Origin: Heterohyrax brucei
Taxonomy: Eukaryota > Chordata > Mammalia > Hyracoidea > Procaviidae
Assembly: GCA_028571685.1 (NCBI GenBank)
Contig: CM053142.1
Location: 132,796,796 to 132,860,795, forward strand
Length of the DNA: 64,000 bases
Reading direction: 5' to 3'
The position numbers and the translations under genes are program-made. The notes beneath the pieces are model-generated. The model did not search any database and was not told the origin of the DNA. It saw nothing but the letters and a program-made list of their open reading frames with translations. Below are positions 22,476 through 33,414 of this stretch, in pieces (positions within the stretch are counted from its first letter, which is position 1; each line of letters begins with the position of its first letter).

Positions 22476-23585
22476 TGTATTGGGAGTTGTGTAATATGGC
22501 TGTTTCTAGCTGTGATTCCCATTTTAAGGCTCCATGGGACAGGTTCATTTGTAAAGTTGTCATGCCCAGCATTATGTTCTGGGATTGGGCCACTGTTGGA
22601 CAAAACCAAACCAAGGAAGGCCAGGCAGGGGGTGCTGGGTAGGTTTACTAGGTTATACCTGGCACAGTTTTGTTCTTTTGACCTTGAGGAGCTAGCTACA
22701 AGGGGAAGGTTGGTGCTGGGCAAACACTTAGTCAACAAGAATCAAAATGAAGCAAACCTCTGACATTCTTTTTAGTCTCCTTTGGCCATGGTGAAAAGGA
22801 TCTTTCTGAGCAGAGGGAAGGTATTGGGTAAGTTTAAACTGAATTAAGATCATAGTGGTCCTAAGCTTGTATTGACCTTTTCATCTGTCTCTTTCCTCTT
22901 AAGACAGAGGCACAGCTGAGGGATGCTCCGAGTTTCTCTGATCTGACACTGTCCCATTTCTTCGGAGCTGGCTTTGGGGCTTGGGCTTCTGACTGTGATG
23001 GGCTGTCTCCTGTATCTTGCAACTCTGTGACCTCAGAGTTTCAGCTGTGTTATTTTTGGTTTTTACTTGCTGATGAAAAGTTTATGTGGATTTAATTCTC
23101 TGTGTTCTCTGGCTGCCCAAGATTTTGTTGTTTGTAATATTCATAAGGAAATAGATCAGATATGACCATTTTTTGCTGAGTGTAGATCATCACAGTAGCC
23201 AGTAGTCAGAAATGATTTATAGGTTACAAAATTTGGGGCTTTAACATGTAATTTTTATGGCCAGTGAGAGTGAGTCAGATCCTCATATTTAGGAAGTAAG
23301 CCAGAATGAAAAATTACACTGTGCACCAACCAAATCTACCAATTGCATAATGTATCTTCTCAGAAAACATAATCCTGACCCCTATTCCAGTCTCATTTTT
23401 GTCTTCCAAGTCTGGAATTCTTGTTAAATGAACTTTTGGTGGTTATTTTTCTTTGGCAGTGTAGCAAGTGTAAAATATTACTACACAAATGTGCAAAGCA
23501 GATGTAGTTTCTTTGAATACCTCCTTTGATAATCTTTCCCTGGTAATCCCTTACCCTGGTAGAGAACAGAAACTGAAAACCAGAT
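22476..23585. other. No recognised feature
   Basis: A 114-residue frame at 22419-22763 runs from the MIR into this stretch, but an almost equally long frame opposes it and it matches nothing I know. I see no gene. Confidence 0.4.
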
Positions 23586-23589
23586 AACT

Positions 23590-23840
23590 ACAATATGGAA
23601 ATGTATAGAAATTAGAGTTTAATAGTGGCTACCTGAGGCAAGCAAAGAAGGAGGAGGGGAATCATTGTACAGGTAGCACTACGTTTTTGTTTATAGGGAG
23701 GGAAAATTTGGAAATGGATATTAGTGATGGTTGCACAACATGGTTTGTGGAATTGGTTTTATTAAATTGCACATGTGAAAAATGTCAAATAGACAAATGT
23801 TTTTTCCCTATTTCTATGAAGATTAATAATAATAAGACAA
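23590..23840 (+). mobile_element. Old L1M 3' UTR fragment
   Basis: 'tagtggctacctgaggcaag', 'aggaggggaatcattgtaca', 'ggaaatggatattagtgatg' and 'ttgcacaacatggtttgtgg' match the common old L1 3' end. Confidence 0.55.
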
Positions 23841-24190
23841 ACAAGTTATCATCCAAATATGGAACGTTAGTTTGTCCTAATCTCTTCAGGCAATTCAATC
23901 TCTGGTCAGCTGCCTCAGCTAAATGCTTCAGTATCCTGCCCCCCAATCCTGCTCTTCTCCAAGGTGGAGTCTGGTTGTGAAGTTAGTGGTGTAGGTAGTA
24001 GGTTACATGGCACATACTACTTAAGTGGGTGTTCTTAAACCTATGTAATTCTCTGAATCCACATCATCTCCAATCTATAGTGGCTCGAAGGGGGCTTCTC
24101 CTTCAAGTGGCATCCATCATAGGCTTCGGGTCCTGTCTGCCTTCAGTCTTACAATCACAAACAAAAAGCTAAGCAACAATTTCCTTGTTC
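23841..24190. other. No recognised feature
   Basis: A short (AAT)n-like run near 23824 precedes it. No gene or family is recognised. Confidence 0.4.
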
Positions 24191-24200
24191 TATCAGGTAT

Positions 24201-24368
24201 TTGGAAAGCCAGGTGGCCTATGGATAAGTGCTACTGCTGCCAACCAGAAGGTCAGCAGTTCACATCTTCTAGGCACTCCTTGGAAATTCTATGGGGCAGT
24301 TGTACTCTGTCTATAGGGTCCCTATAAGTTGGAGTTGACTCGATGTCAGTGGGTTTGGGTTTTTTGGT
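24201..24368 (+). mobile_element. AfroSINE with exact target duplication
   Basis: A 168-bp sense copy, 'ttggaaagccaggtggccta' to 'agtgggtttgggttttttgg'. The 10-bp duplication 'tatcaggtat' is exact at 24191-24200 and 24369-24378, which fixes both ends. Confidence 0.96.
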
Positions 24369-24529
24369 TATCAGGTATCTACGCTTCTTCTGAAGTACTT
24401 GAATCCCCTGAAATACTTGTTCCTGCCAGTTAAAAAGAGTTATAGGACAAGGAAATGTTTCTGAAAATATGTCAAAGTATATTCTGAGGTACAATAATAA
24501 ATTTAATTTCTATTTGTCGTGTTCTAGGT

Positions 24530-24735
24530 ATTAAGCTTTACATATGTTATCTTTAGTTTTCATAATAACCCTGTGGGAAAGGCTATAATGCTAATTTTTC
24601 AAATGTGAAGTGAGGGCCCAGAGAACTAAACAAGTTGTCTAAGGTCACACAGATAATACAGGACAGATAAAGGATTCAAATTTATATCAGCCTGACTCCA
24701 AACCTCTTGCTCCAAACATTATAACTCCACCTTTA
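24530..24735 (-). mobile_element. MIR SINE
   Basis: Antisense MIR: 'aaatgtgaagtgagggccca', 'aaggtcacacagataataca', 'cagcctgactccaaacctct'. Confidence 0.82.
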
Positions 24736-24849
24736 GGAAAAAGTTGGCTACAGAATATAAGTTTGATTATACAGAACTCACCTAAGGTAGTTTAACTTTT
24801 CTGCTCAATGACAGATGACAGCTTAGCCTAGATTTTGAAGCTGGGCAGC

Positions 24850-24985
24850 AAACCTCTGCTTCATCATCTGTAAAATGAGAATAAGAGTATCTTCAGACCA
24901 TAGGATTATTGGGATATTTAAATGACTTAATATACAGCAAGCACTGGCCACCCAGGAGGCTATAACAGCTACCAATTATTGTTAT
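24850..24985 (+). mobile_element. MIR SINE fragment
   Basis: Sense MIR 3' half: 'cttcatcatctgtaaaatga', 'ataggattattgggatattt', 'aagcactggccacccaggag'. Confidence 0.75.
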
Positions 24986-26255
24986 GAAAGTCCCAGGACA
25001 GTATTGTCCTCATCAGCAGGCTTCATATTTCAAAGTCTTTGACATTCAGGAATACTTAAATTGTGTTCTGTTGTTTCTCTTCCCTGTTGCTCTCTTAGAA
25101 ATTTGCCTCTGTTGAACTGCAGGAACAATTCTGCTGGGCAAGTTTTGGGAGAAATTATAGCTTTGAGTACACCACCCTCTCAGAAATATCACTGATTCTT
25201 TTAGCTTGTTGTTGCTTTACGTTAGAGGTAGCTGCTTTACTGACATATTTCCATGTGTAATAGTGGTAGTAGCAGTAGTCACTGTTGTGAACTTAAAGCT
25301 GACTTTGCAGAGAAGTATGGAGGAAAGGGGGAAAGCTCCTGGACTCTGCAGTGAGACGTGCCTAAGTCTGAATCGAACTTCTGACTCATTTTGGACAGTA
25401 ACAATCACTTTGATTCTCAGTTATTATCATTTGTGCTACCTCCCAGATATAATTGATATTAGATTAGATGATGTGCCTCAAATGCCTAAATATCAACTGC
25501 CATATTACTAAATTCAATGAAAGTGATTTCTTTTTCTTATCTCTACCTGTATGTTAGAAAGGTAGCCATATTATGTAGGGTGGTGTCAGGGTGGGAATAT
25601 TCTTATTCTTTTTTTTACTGTGATTGAGTTTAATATAATACTGGTGAAGGGTGTACTTCTAGGCTTAAGTATATACATGAGCCTGACTGAGCACCTTCTG
25701 TCCAGAGACAAGATGAGAAGGTGGAGGTGGGTAGGAGCTGGTTGAATAGACAAGAGAAATACAGGGTGAAAGGAAGAGAGTGCTGTCACAGGGTGGGCAG
25801 AGCAGCCAGAGTTACCCAGTCATGGGTGTACAAGTTTTTGTATGACAAATTGACTTGGACTGTAAAGTTTCACTTAAAGAACAATAGAATATTTTACAAG
25901 TGTTTACAATTTATTTATTTACTTATTTATTTAAAGAATTTAATTCAGCAATTAAAATCAGGGAAGGTTAACATTTTACACAGGGAAGACATTACTGTGA
26001 TGAAGATTGTAAATGACAAAGACCTCAAGGGATTTCATAGAACACTACTACAAAAAATCAACAGTTAACGTTTTTAAGTGGCTTATCATGGTAAATTTTA
26101 CCAATTCCCCGTTAAAATAGTTAGAAACAATACCATCAAAAGGTTACAATAATCTAAAATCTAAGTCTGATGGTTAACATTTTACAAAATTAGATACAAA
26201 TATAAATCACAAGTTAATGGGACTGGATTGGGAAACCATATTTAATGACCTAGGA
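24986..26255. other. No recognised gene; short (TTTA)n run
   Basis: Contains a TTTA-type simple repeat at about 25908-25933. The frames at 25206-25511 and 25721-26068 have no support beyond length. Confidence 0.4.
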
Positions 26256-26261
26256 ATGTAT

Positions 26262-26620
26262 TCCAATGCTCACTTGCCAGTATGTTGTCCATGGTGGATT
26301 ACATGTTGCTATGATACTGGAAGCTATCCCAACAGTATTTCAAATATCGGAAGGGTCACCCATGGTGCACAGGTTTCGGCAAATCTTCCAGGCTAAGACA
26401 GGTTAGGAAGAAAGGCCTGTGACCTACTTCTGAAAATTAGCCTGTGCACATCAGACTACTCCTGGACGTAGTGCTGGGAGATGAACTCCCTAGGTTGGAA
26501 GGTACTCAAAATGCACCATATCTGCTGCAGTGAACTCAAGCATACTAACGATTGTAAAAATAGTAGAGAACCTGGAGATGACTTGTTCTGTTGGACATGG
26601 GTTGCCATGAGTCAGTCAGT
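26262..26620 (+). mobile_element. RTE-derived non-autonomous element (5' UTR joined to 3' end)
   Basis: The 5' part 'gccagtatgttgtccatggt', 'ttgctatgatactggaagct' and 'ggaagaaaggcctgtgacct' belongs to the RTE 5' region. After 'aggttggaaggtactcaaaa' it passes directly to the RTE 3' end, 'gaactcaagcatactaacga' to 'gggttgccatgagtcag'. The whole EN-RT gene is absent. The copy at 50032 has the same junction, which suggests a mobile family rather than a one-off deletion. Confidence 0.8.
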
Positions 26621-27007
26621 GTTCTTTTCTGGGTGCTAGATATGTTTGTCACCTGAATTGACATGGCCTCTAGGCTTTCCTGGAAAGCATAAATATATTA
26701 GATGTTCTATATTTTATATATGTGGGAAATATATCCCAGCTCTAATACATACCTTTAAAAGTCATAAATTTGTAGTGACATCTCCAATTCAAATTTAACT
26801 CCACAGTGTTATTCTTTGTTTTACCCCATTCTATATTCCTATCTCTCTCTTCCATAGCTAGAACTTTGGCTTCCAATATCAGTACATTTATTCATTTGTT
26901 CAAACCTGCAATACACACAAGACAGTTTCAGACTAAGAAAAACAAAGTTACTAAGAAGAGTTTAAGATCAGCAGTTCTTTTTTTCTTTTCTTTATACTGA
27001 GGGTATA
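26621..27007. other. No recognised feature
   Basis: AT-rich sequence with no gene or repeat that I recognise. Confidence 0.4.
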
Positions 27008-27572
27008 TGTATTAGTTTTCTATTGTTGAACGTATCACAGATGAAGTGGTTTAAAACAACATTCATTTGTCATCTCCATCTCTAGGTCAGAAGTTCAGGC
27101 ATAGTGTTCTCTGCTCAAACTTACAAGGTTGAGATCAAGGCATTGCCTGTACTGTGGTTCTCATGTGAAGCTTAGGCTCTTTCTCAAGCTCATTCAGGTT
27201 GTTGATGGAATTGATAATCCCTTCAAATTATAAGACTGTGGTTCCTGATTTCTTGCTGACTGTTAAGTGGGGGTCATTTTCAGCTCTCCTAGAAGCTACC
27301 TACACATTGTTCCCTGCCATGTGGCCCTCGCCAGCATATGGCCCTTTGCTTCTTCAAGACCAGCAAGAGAGTCCCCTTAGTTGGCTATGATAGTCTCATA
27401 TAATGTAACATAGTGTGAGTAACTATCTTATCACTCATGTAATGTAAATAACTCACTGACTATCCCATCATATTTATAGGTTCTCCCTATACACAAAGGG
27501 GAAATGATTATACAGGGTTTGTAAACAAATGTGTCATAATCTTGGGGCTGTCTTAGAATTCTGCCTACCACA
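27008..27572 (-). mobile_element. MaLR (MLT1/MST-like) solo LTR
   Basis: Antisense LTR from 'tgtattagttttctattgtt' to 'agaattctgcctaccaca', flanked by 'gtata' (27003-27007) and 'gtaca' (27573-27577), a near-exact 5-bp duplication. It keeps the pan-mammalian 'ggtttaaaacaacattcatt' and 'ggtcagaagttcaggcatag' features and is older than the afrotherian copies. Confidence 0.82.
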
Positions 27573-27989
27573 GTACATGCAAAGCATTCTGTTAAATAAC
27601 TTGGACCAGTTCTATTTTCTCCTTTCACCAATACCCCGTTCGGTGTGTTACGGCATTAATTTGAAATACAGCAGGCTCATTTGTTTCTGTTTGCATTCAT
27701 TTGGAGGAATTTTCCTGTATTTCTGTGGATTTACTTTTTTAAAATATGTAGAACACATTCTGAAAGTCACACTATAAAAAACTGCATAGTCAAAGAAGTG
27801 TATTTTCTTTTCTGTCTCTTCTGCTTCTTTTCTCCCCTACCCTTTATAAGCAAACAATTTTATTTAATTTATGTCTGTCTTTCCTATTTTACTTTTGCAA
27901 AATTAATTTAAAAATAATAAATACAGGATACTTTCTTACTTCTTTTTTTTCAGAAAACATAGCATACTGTAGATTTTCTTTTTTTTTAG
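27573..27989. other. No recognised feature
   Basis: Pyrimidine-rich and AT-rich. No gene or repeat family is recognised. Confidence 0.4.
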
Positions 27990-28290
27990 TTAGCAAATCT
28001 TGAAAATTTACTCCATGCCAATGTACAGAGAGCTTCCTCAGAAACAAACAAATGAAAAAAAAATCCAAAAAAACAGCTCTACATTGTTGTGTTATATGTT
28101 TGTATCTTAGTTTATTCGACCAGTTTCCTGCTGTGGAGAGCCAGGTGTTTTTCCAATAATTTGTAATTATAAATAATGTTGCAAAGAATAATCTTCTGTG
28201 TTCTTAGTGGTGCACTTTTAGGGTCAATTCCTGAAAGTAGGAACACAGTGCCAAAGAATAAATACATATGTAGGTTTGTAGTATATGGTT
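27990..28290 (-). mobile_element. Old L1M antisense, part 1
   Basis: 'taaataatgttgcaaagaat' and 'gggtcaattcctgaaagtag' are the antisense ORF2 C-terminal/3' region found in many old L1s. The element continues after the RTE inserted at 28293. Confidence 0.65.
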
Positions 28291-28292
28291 TA

Positions 28293-29191
28293 AAGTCAGG
28301 AAAGGTTTACATTAGTGCTGTGTCTTTTCACTGTACTGTTCAAACTGTATGCTGAACAAATAACCTAGGAAGCTGGACTCTATGAAGAATGTGGCATCAG
28401 GATTCGAGGAAGAGTCATTAACAACTTGGATTATGCAGATGACACAATCTTGCTTGCTTAAAGTGAAGAGAACTTGAAGCAGTGATGAAAATCTGAGATC
28501 ACAGCCTTCAGTATGGGCTACACAGCAACATAAAAAATCAAAATCCTTACAAGTGGACCAATAAGCAACATCATAATAAACAGAAAAAAATGAGGTTGTC
28601 AAGGATTTCATTTTACTTGGATCCACAATCAACACCTATGGAAGCAGCAGTCAAGAAATCAAATGATGCATTGTATTGGGTATATCTGCTGCAAAAGACC
28701 TCTCCGAAGTGTGGGAAAAAAAAAAGATATCACCTTGAAGCTAAGGCGTGTCTAACACAGACCATGGAATTTTCAAGTGCTTCATATGCAAGTGAAAGTT
28801 AGACAACGAATTAGAAGACCAAAGAAGGACTGACATCTTCGAATTAGGGTGCTGGTGAAGGATACTGAACATACCATGGACTGCTAATAGTACCAGCAAA
28901 TCTGTCTTGGAAAGAGCATAGCCAGAAGGCTCCTTAGAAGCAAGGATGGTGAGACTTTGTCTCACGTACTTCAGCCATGTTGATAACATGTCCCTGGGGA
29001 AGGACATCATGCTTGGCAATGTAAAGGGTCAGCACAAAGAGGACCCCTCAGTAAGATGGACTGACACAGTGGCTGCATCAGTGGGCTTAAACAGAGCTAT
29101 TCTGAGAAGAGCATAGCACCGGGCAGTGCTGGTTCTGTTGTACTCAGGGCAGCTATGAATGAACACCACAGCACCTAACAACAACAACGTT
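28293..29191 (+). mobile_element. RTE 3' part including the RT active site
   Basis: A 5'-truncated RTE starting inside RT ('gtcaggaaaggtttacatta') and ending 'cacctaacaacaacaac'. Near 28430 it reads LDYADDTILL, so the YADD catalytic motif survives, but a stop follows within a few codons and the frame shifts repeatedly. It is inserted in an old antisense L1M. Confidence 0.93.
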
Positions 29192-29800
29192 TGGTTAGAG
29201 AATGTCATATTTTCCTATATAGTTGTTATATCATTTTTGGCATTTCATCAACAGTCTATGAAAGTGCTTGTTTTCCTTCAGCCCTGTCAAGCTTTTAACT
29301 TATAAATCAGATACAATATCTTGATGTTTTTTCAATTCCTTAAGGACCATTTTTATAGATTTCTACTTAAATTGCTTATATCTTAGGTCTATTTTTTTAT
29401 ACAGGATTTTTTGGTCTCTTTCTTCAATCTTTAAAAGTTCTTAGTATATTAGGGAAATTATTCCTTTATCTGTGATATATGTTGTGAATATTTTCTCTCA
29501 AATCATTTGTTCTTTTACTGTGCTTGTATGTTTTTGTCATGCAAAAGATTTTTATTTTTTTGTACTCAAATTTATCAGCCTTTTTTAAAACCACAACTGT
29601 ATTTTAAGCCATAGATAGAAAGCATTCCCTCCATCCAGGCTGTAGAGAAATTCACTCATGTTTTCCTCTAGCATTGTATATAGGTATATTTTTTAACATT
29701 TGAATTTCTAAACTCTGCGGAGTTTATTCTTGAATATAGTGTGTTGAATTGATCAAATTTTATTATTAAAAGATTCTTTCAAATAAGAGTCAATGACATG
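29192..29800 (-). mobile_element. Old L1M antisense, part 2
   Basis: Continues the element interrupted at 28290: 'tcaacagtctatgaaagtgc', 'tatattagggaaattattcc', 'gttttt...gtcatgcaaaagattttt' and 'atttatcagccttttttaaa'. All are typical antisense L1 ORF2 C-terminal sequence. Confidence 0.75.
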
Positions 29801-29829
29801 GAAAAAATGCATCTAACAATGATAACTCA

Positions 29830-30115
29830 GATAAAGAAAGATACAAAATTGTATATTCAATTTGACCCACACATACATAAATAAAAAATACATTGGAAGG
29901 AAATGATCTGAAGTGTTACAAATGTTGGTGTCTTCCTAGTAATGATACAAGGGATTTACAGTTTTTTTTAGTATGCCTTCATATATTGTACCATGAATAT
30001 GTACTACTTTATAACTGTATAAATATATAATGTATAAACTTTATAACTGCATTCTGTATACATTATACAGTATGTACTTTTAATTTTCAAAAAAAGATTT
30101 AACATTGATCCTGAT
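29830..30115 (+). mobile_element. Old L1M 3' UTR fragment
   Basis: 'tacattggaaggaaatgatc', 'gaatatgtactactttataa' and related sequence match an L1M 3' end. The edges are approximate. Confidence 0.5.
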
Positions 30116-30734
30116 TTTTTTTCATGGTCTGGGGAAAAGAAGGAGACTTAGAAAATATTTAGCCAAAGTAAAAAGGAATACAGTGTATATTTATTCTCCC
30201 TCTTCTCTGTGTACATCTTTCTGCCTACCCACCTCAGGTATTTTTGTTTTCTGTCTACTTAATTTTCTCATCCCCAGGTAATAAATTCCACGCAGAAAAC
30301 AAGCAAGCCTTCAACAGCATATTTTTCTTTATTGCTGTAAAAGCTACTCGGGGTTAATTCCTTCATCAAACACCATTCCAGTTATGACAAGTACTCAAAA
30401 AGACACTGTGCTAATAGACAATGCAAAGCTCTCTGGCATACAAAATGTCCCTTCTCTCTTAGTTTTTAAACCAGAAACAGGGTACCCTATTATAATTCTC
30501 TGTGTTATTCTAGAAGGTGTAAAATTTCAAGTCCCTTTGTCTTAGCTGTTGAGTGGTCAGAGGAGACTTGGGCTTCCCTTATTTTATGGCTGTAGTAAGT
30601 CCCTGGAAAATACAGCTGAAAAATCGATGACAGATAGCTCAGTAGGAAGCAAGCCTAATGGCTCTGTGTTGCTCTTAAGTCTCCCAAGAGGAAAGCTTTG
30701 CAGTGGGACACTCAGGATTGTGACATCCAGTGGT
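30116..30734. other. No recognised feature
   Basis: No repeat family or credible exon is recognised. Confidence 0.4.
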
Positions 30735-31245
30735 TAATAATAACAATTTTTGAGCATCTGCTGTGTGCTGTGTTTATATGCATTGTTTCATGACATCATC
30801 TTGGCAACTCTACAAAGTAGGCATTATTGTTAGCCACGCATCATAGCTGAGTATTCCACTCTTAGGACACGAATGGATTGGACTTGGCGATGCAGAATGA
30901 CCATATATTGGATGCACTTGATGGTTCTATGCATCTATAGGGTATCATCCTGCGGACCTCTGGCTGGAGTAAGGGGAGTGGGTGGAGAGGAGGGGAAAGG
31001 AGACTGTTGGGAGGATGAGACATGTATGGAGCAGAGATGAACAGTGTGCTGCCACCGGACAGGGAGAGCAGTGAAAGCTGCATATAGGTGGGGGCACATA
31101 AATTTATATGGGAATGTACATTTTCACTCAGTCATAATTAAAAAAAAAAGTAAATCACTCTCCCTAAGTCAAACAGCCTTAAGGTAAAAGAGTCAGACTT
31201 TGAACTCAAGCCAGTTAAGTTCCAAAGTCAGTGCCTAAAGACTAT
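30735..31245 (-). mobile_element. MIR SINE split by an L1 insertion
   Basis: The low part 'tttgagcatctgctgtgtgc' and 'ctctacaaagtaggcattat' (30750-30850) and the high part 'agagtcagactttgaactca' (31190-31215) are the two ends of one antisense MIR. An L1 3' end separates them. Confidence 0.75.
30865..31150 (+). mobile_element. Truncated young L1 3' end with poly(A) tail
   Basis: 'gttctatgcatctatagggt', 'gtgggtggagaggaggggaa' and 'cactcagtcataatt' followed by an A-run ending at 31149 match the L1 3' UTR end at 43550-43782. Only about 285 bp were copied, the common dead-on-arrival form. Confidence 0.82.
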
Positions 31246-32514
31246 TTTGACACCACTGGGTGATATTCAGTACCAAGAAACAATAGCTTGATACATATCA
31301 ATGTATCAGTAAAATCTATGATACATCCAGATAGGACAAGGCCACTTTGAATACATTTTCTAGCAATCTCTCTCAGCAGAAGATCCATAAGAAAATTAAG
31401 CTCATCCAAAAATTATTTGAATGACTAGCTTCTCTTTCTTCTAAGGATGGTACATAACTAGTATCATTCTAAATATAAAGGGCAGAAGTTAATTAATTCC
31501 ATACAATGGATGCCTTAAGGCACTGAATTCTCTCTCTCATTTTCTATCTCTCTCCACACATACACAGAGTCTTGAAAAAGGCTACAAGAATAACCAACCT
31601 AGTCTGCAATTATTAGATGAAACTCCCCAATTATTATTATTATTATTTTTAACTCCCAGTTTTATTAGCAGTGCCTAAATGAGGTCTACCCCAGACTTTA
31701 TATTGACAATAAGAGAATAAATGCTGTATTGCATATTATTCTCTACTATTAATCTATGTAGCCATTCATAACACAAGAGACTACAAATAATGTAAGGCAT
31801 GCTTCTGGTACTTAGTTAAATCCTTTATTTTAAAGCATTAAGTGAATTCTGGTCTGGAGGGACTACAACGGAAGTTCCCGTTCCTTCCTTATCGAGACCT
31901 CTTTGTCTTCTCTGCTTGGGGCTCTCCACTGCCTGCTGAAGTGGGCCCTTCCAAGAAACAGGACTTACATACTTGTACTTACATTAGTGCGATTTCTGAG
32001 AACTCAAACTTTGTGTATGAAATATTTATCAATCTAGCTTATAACTCTAGTGTTGAGTCTAATTTGCTCCTCATGACTGTTGGAGTGGTGTGTTTCTCCA
32101 TTGTGTGTTCTGCAAATACTCAATCATAATTTCCTTTTTTCTGTTTCTCTCACAGTCTCTTAACTTTTTTTTTTAGGAGATTAGTGTTCAGGTTACGTAC
32201 GAACTGAAATAGTCTTCTCCTTTGATACTGATGTTCCCATAATTTAATGAATTGTATGGTTCTTGGCTACATTTGACAATTTAGTTATTTCAAGCCTATT
32301 TCATTTAAGCAATACCAGCATAGTTAGATATAAATAATTGTTTGATGTTCCAGAAAATATCCTCATGCGAGGACATTCACTGCAAAAGAATGTCTTTCTC
32401 CAGAGAAAATGAAATGTTTCAGTAATGTTTGCCTTTTTGTGGAAAGGAAGTAAGGTATGAAAGTTCTGAAGTGTCTTCAGGAAAGGCTGCAGGATGTTTT
32501 GCAGACTGTAACTT
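31246..32514. other. No recognised gene; (TTA)n run at 31632
   Basis: Mostly single-copy-looking AT-rich sequence with a TTA simple repeat at about 31632-31648. A 95-residue frame at 31842-32129 matches nothing I know. Confidence 0.4.
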
Positions 32515-33060
32515 GAAATGAGTTGTGTGAATACCAGCAGCTCCCTGAGAGCACGGCCTGCAGTTTTCTCCCCGACTTCGCTGTCATGTACTTCATTGTT
32601 TTATTCATCTATGCACAACCCGGCTGCTTCTCTGGACCCAAGTAGAAAACTTAAACAAAGTGCCATGAATTGCAGATACTTTAGGGATGGAAATGCATTT
32701 TCACTCAGTTCTAGATCAGCACTGGGGACTTTGACTACAGTGCTATCAACAATGCTAAGTGCACCCCGGGTCTTGCCTACTTTGTTTCCTGTGTCTTCAT
32801 CTTCCTTGTGCTCCTGAACATGTTACTGGCCATCATTAATGACACCTATTTAGAGGTCTGGAAGCAGCTGGCTGAACAGAAGGAGGAGCTACAACTTTCT
32901 GACCTTCTGATATAGGCTACAATAAGACCCTACCAAGGCTACCTCTAAGGAAGGAGTAGGATTTGGGTATGCAGAAGGTCTTGCAGGGTGTGAAGCAGGA
33001 GATTCAGTTTGACAGAAGACTTTAGCAGCACCTTGTGGGAGTGTGCAACTAGAGAACAAC
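32515..33060 (+). pseudogene. PKD2L1: PKD2L1 retro-pseudogene fragment
   Basis: A broken copy of the C-terminal half of polycystin-2-like 1, a TRPP cation channel subunit. At 32577 a frame reads FAVMYFIVLFIYAQ (S5 helix), with a stop soon after. From 32691 it reads KCIFTQF, stop, then [11 protein letters not shown] (pore side), then [13 protein letters not shown] (S6), and [14 protein letters not shown] up to a stop at 32913. After a frameshift, 32915 on reads GYNKTLPRLPLRKE, stop, MQKVLQGVKQEIQFD. 'LQLSDLL' and 'QKVLQG...QEIQF' fit PKD2L1 better than PKD2 or PKD2L2. The segment would cross several exon junctions in the parent gene and no introns are seen, so a retrocopy is inferred. The 5' part, the 3' part and a poly(A) tail are missing. 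It is not functional. Confidence 0.88.
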
Positions 33061-33237
33061 ATTCCCTGACCTTGACTTATAAGTCCTCAATACATTCCTT
33101 GCCTATAAGCATCTGATTCTGGCCTCTAGGTCTCTAGTCTTGGCATTTAGGTCGCTGATCCTGATCTTTGGAACTGTGCCCTTGGTTTAAAGGCCTTTGA
33201 TCATGGTATATAGGATTCTAACTTTGTTGGACAATGC
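33061..33237. repeat. Degenerate ~21-bp tandem repeat
   Basis: Seven or eight imperfect units of 20-26 bp follow each other, for example 'catctgattctggcctctagg', 'tctctagtcttggcatttagg', 'tcgctgatcctgatctttgg', 'ctgtgcccttggtttaaagg' and 'cctttgatcatggtatatagg'. The shared core is near 'ctgatcttggcctttagg'. It begins where recognisable PKD2L1 sequence stops. Confidence 0.7.
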
Positions 33238-33414
33238 TTAGGCCCTAATACAGCAATGGAATTATTTAATGATTAATCATTGACTATACCCCTGCTCCTC
33301 CGAAACTCTGATACTGGTTCTTTATTCCCTTAGCTGTTCTGTCTTTACTTCCTAGTTAAACATATTAACAAAACATGAACAAATATACTGTAAGCACCAA
33401 AATAATAATAGTAA

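Noticed and set aside
22419-22763. A 114-residue frame with a hydrophobic N-terminal stretch.
   Set aside because: It starts inside an antisense MIR, an almost equally long frame opposes it, and no homologue is recognised.
32518-32817. A 99-residue frame over the PKD2L1 region.
   Set aside because: It is out of frame with the PKD2L1 homology for most of its length, so it is a shadow of the pseudogene.
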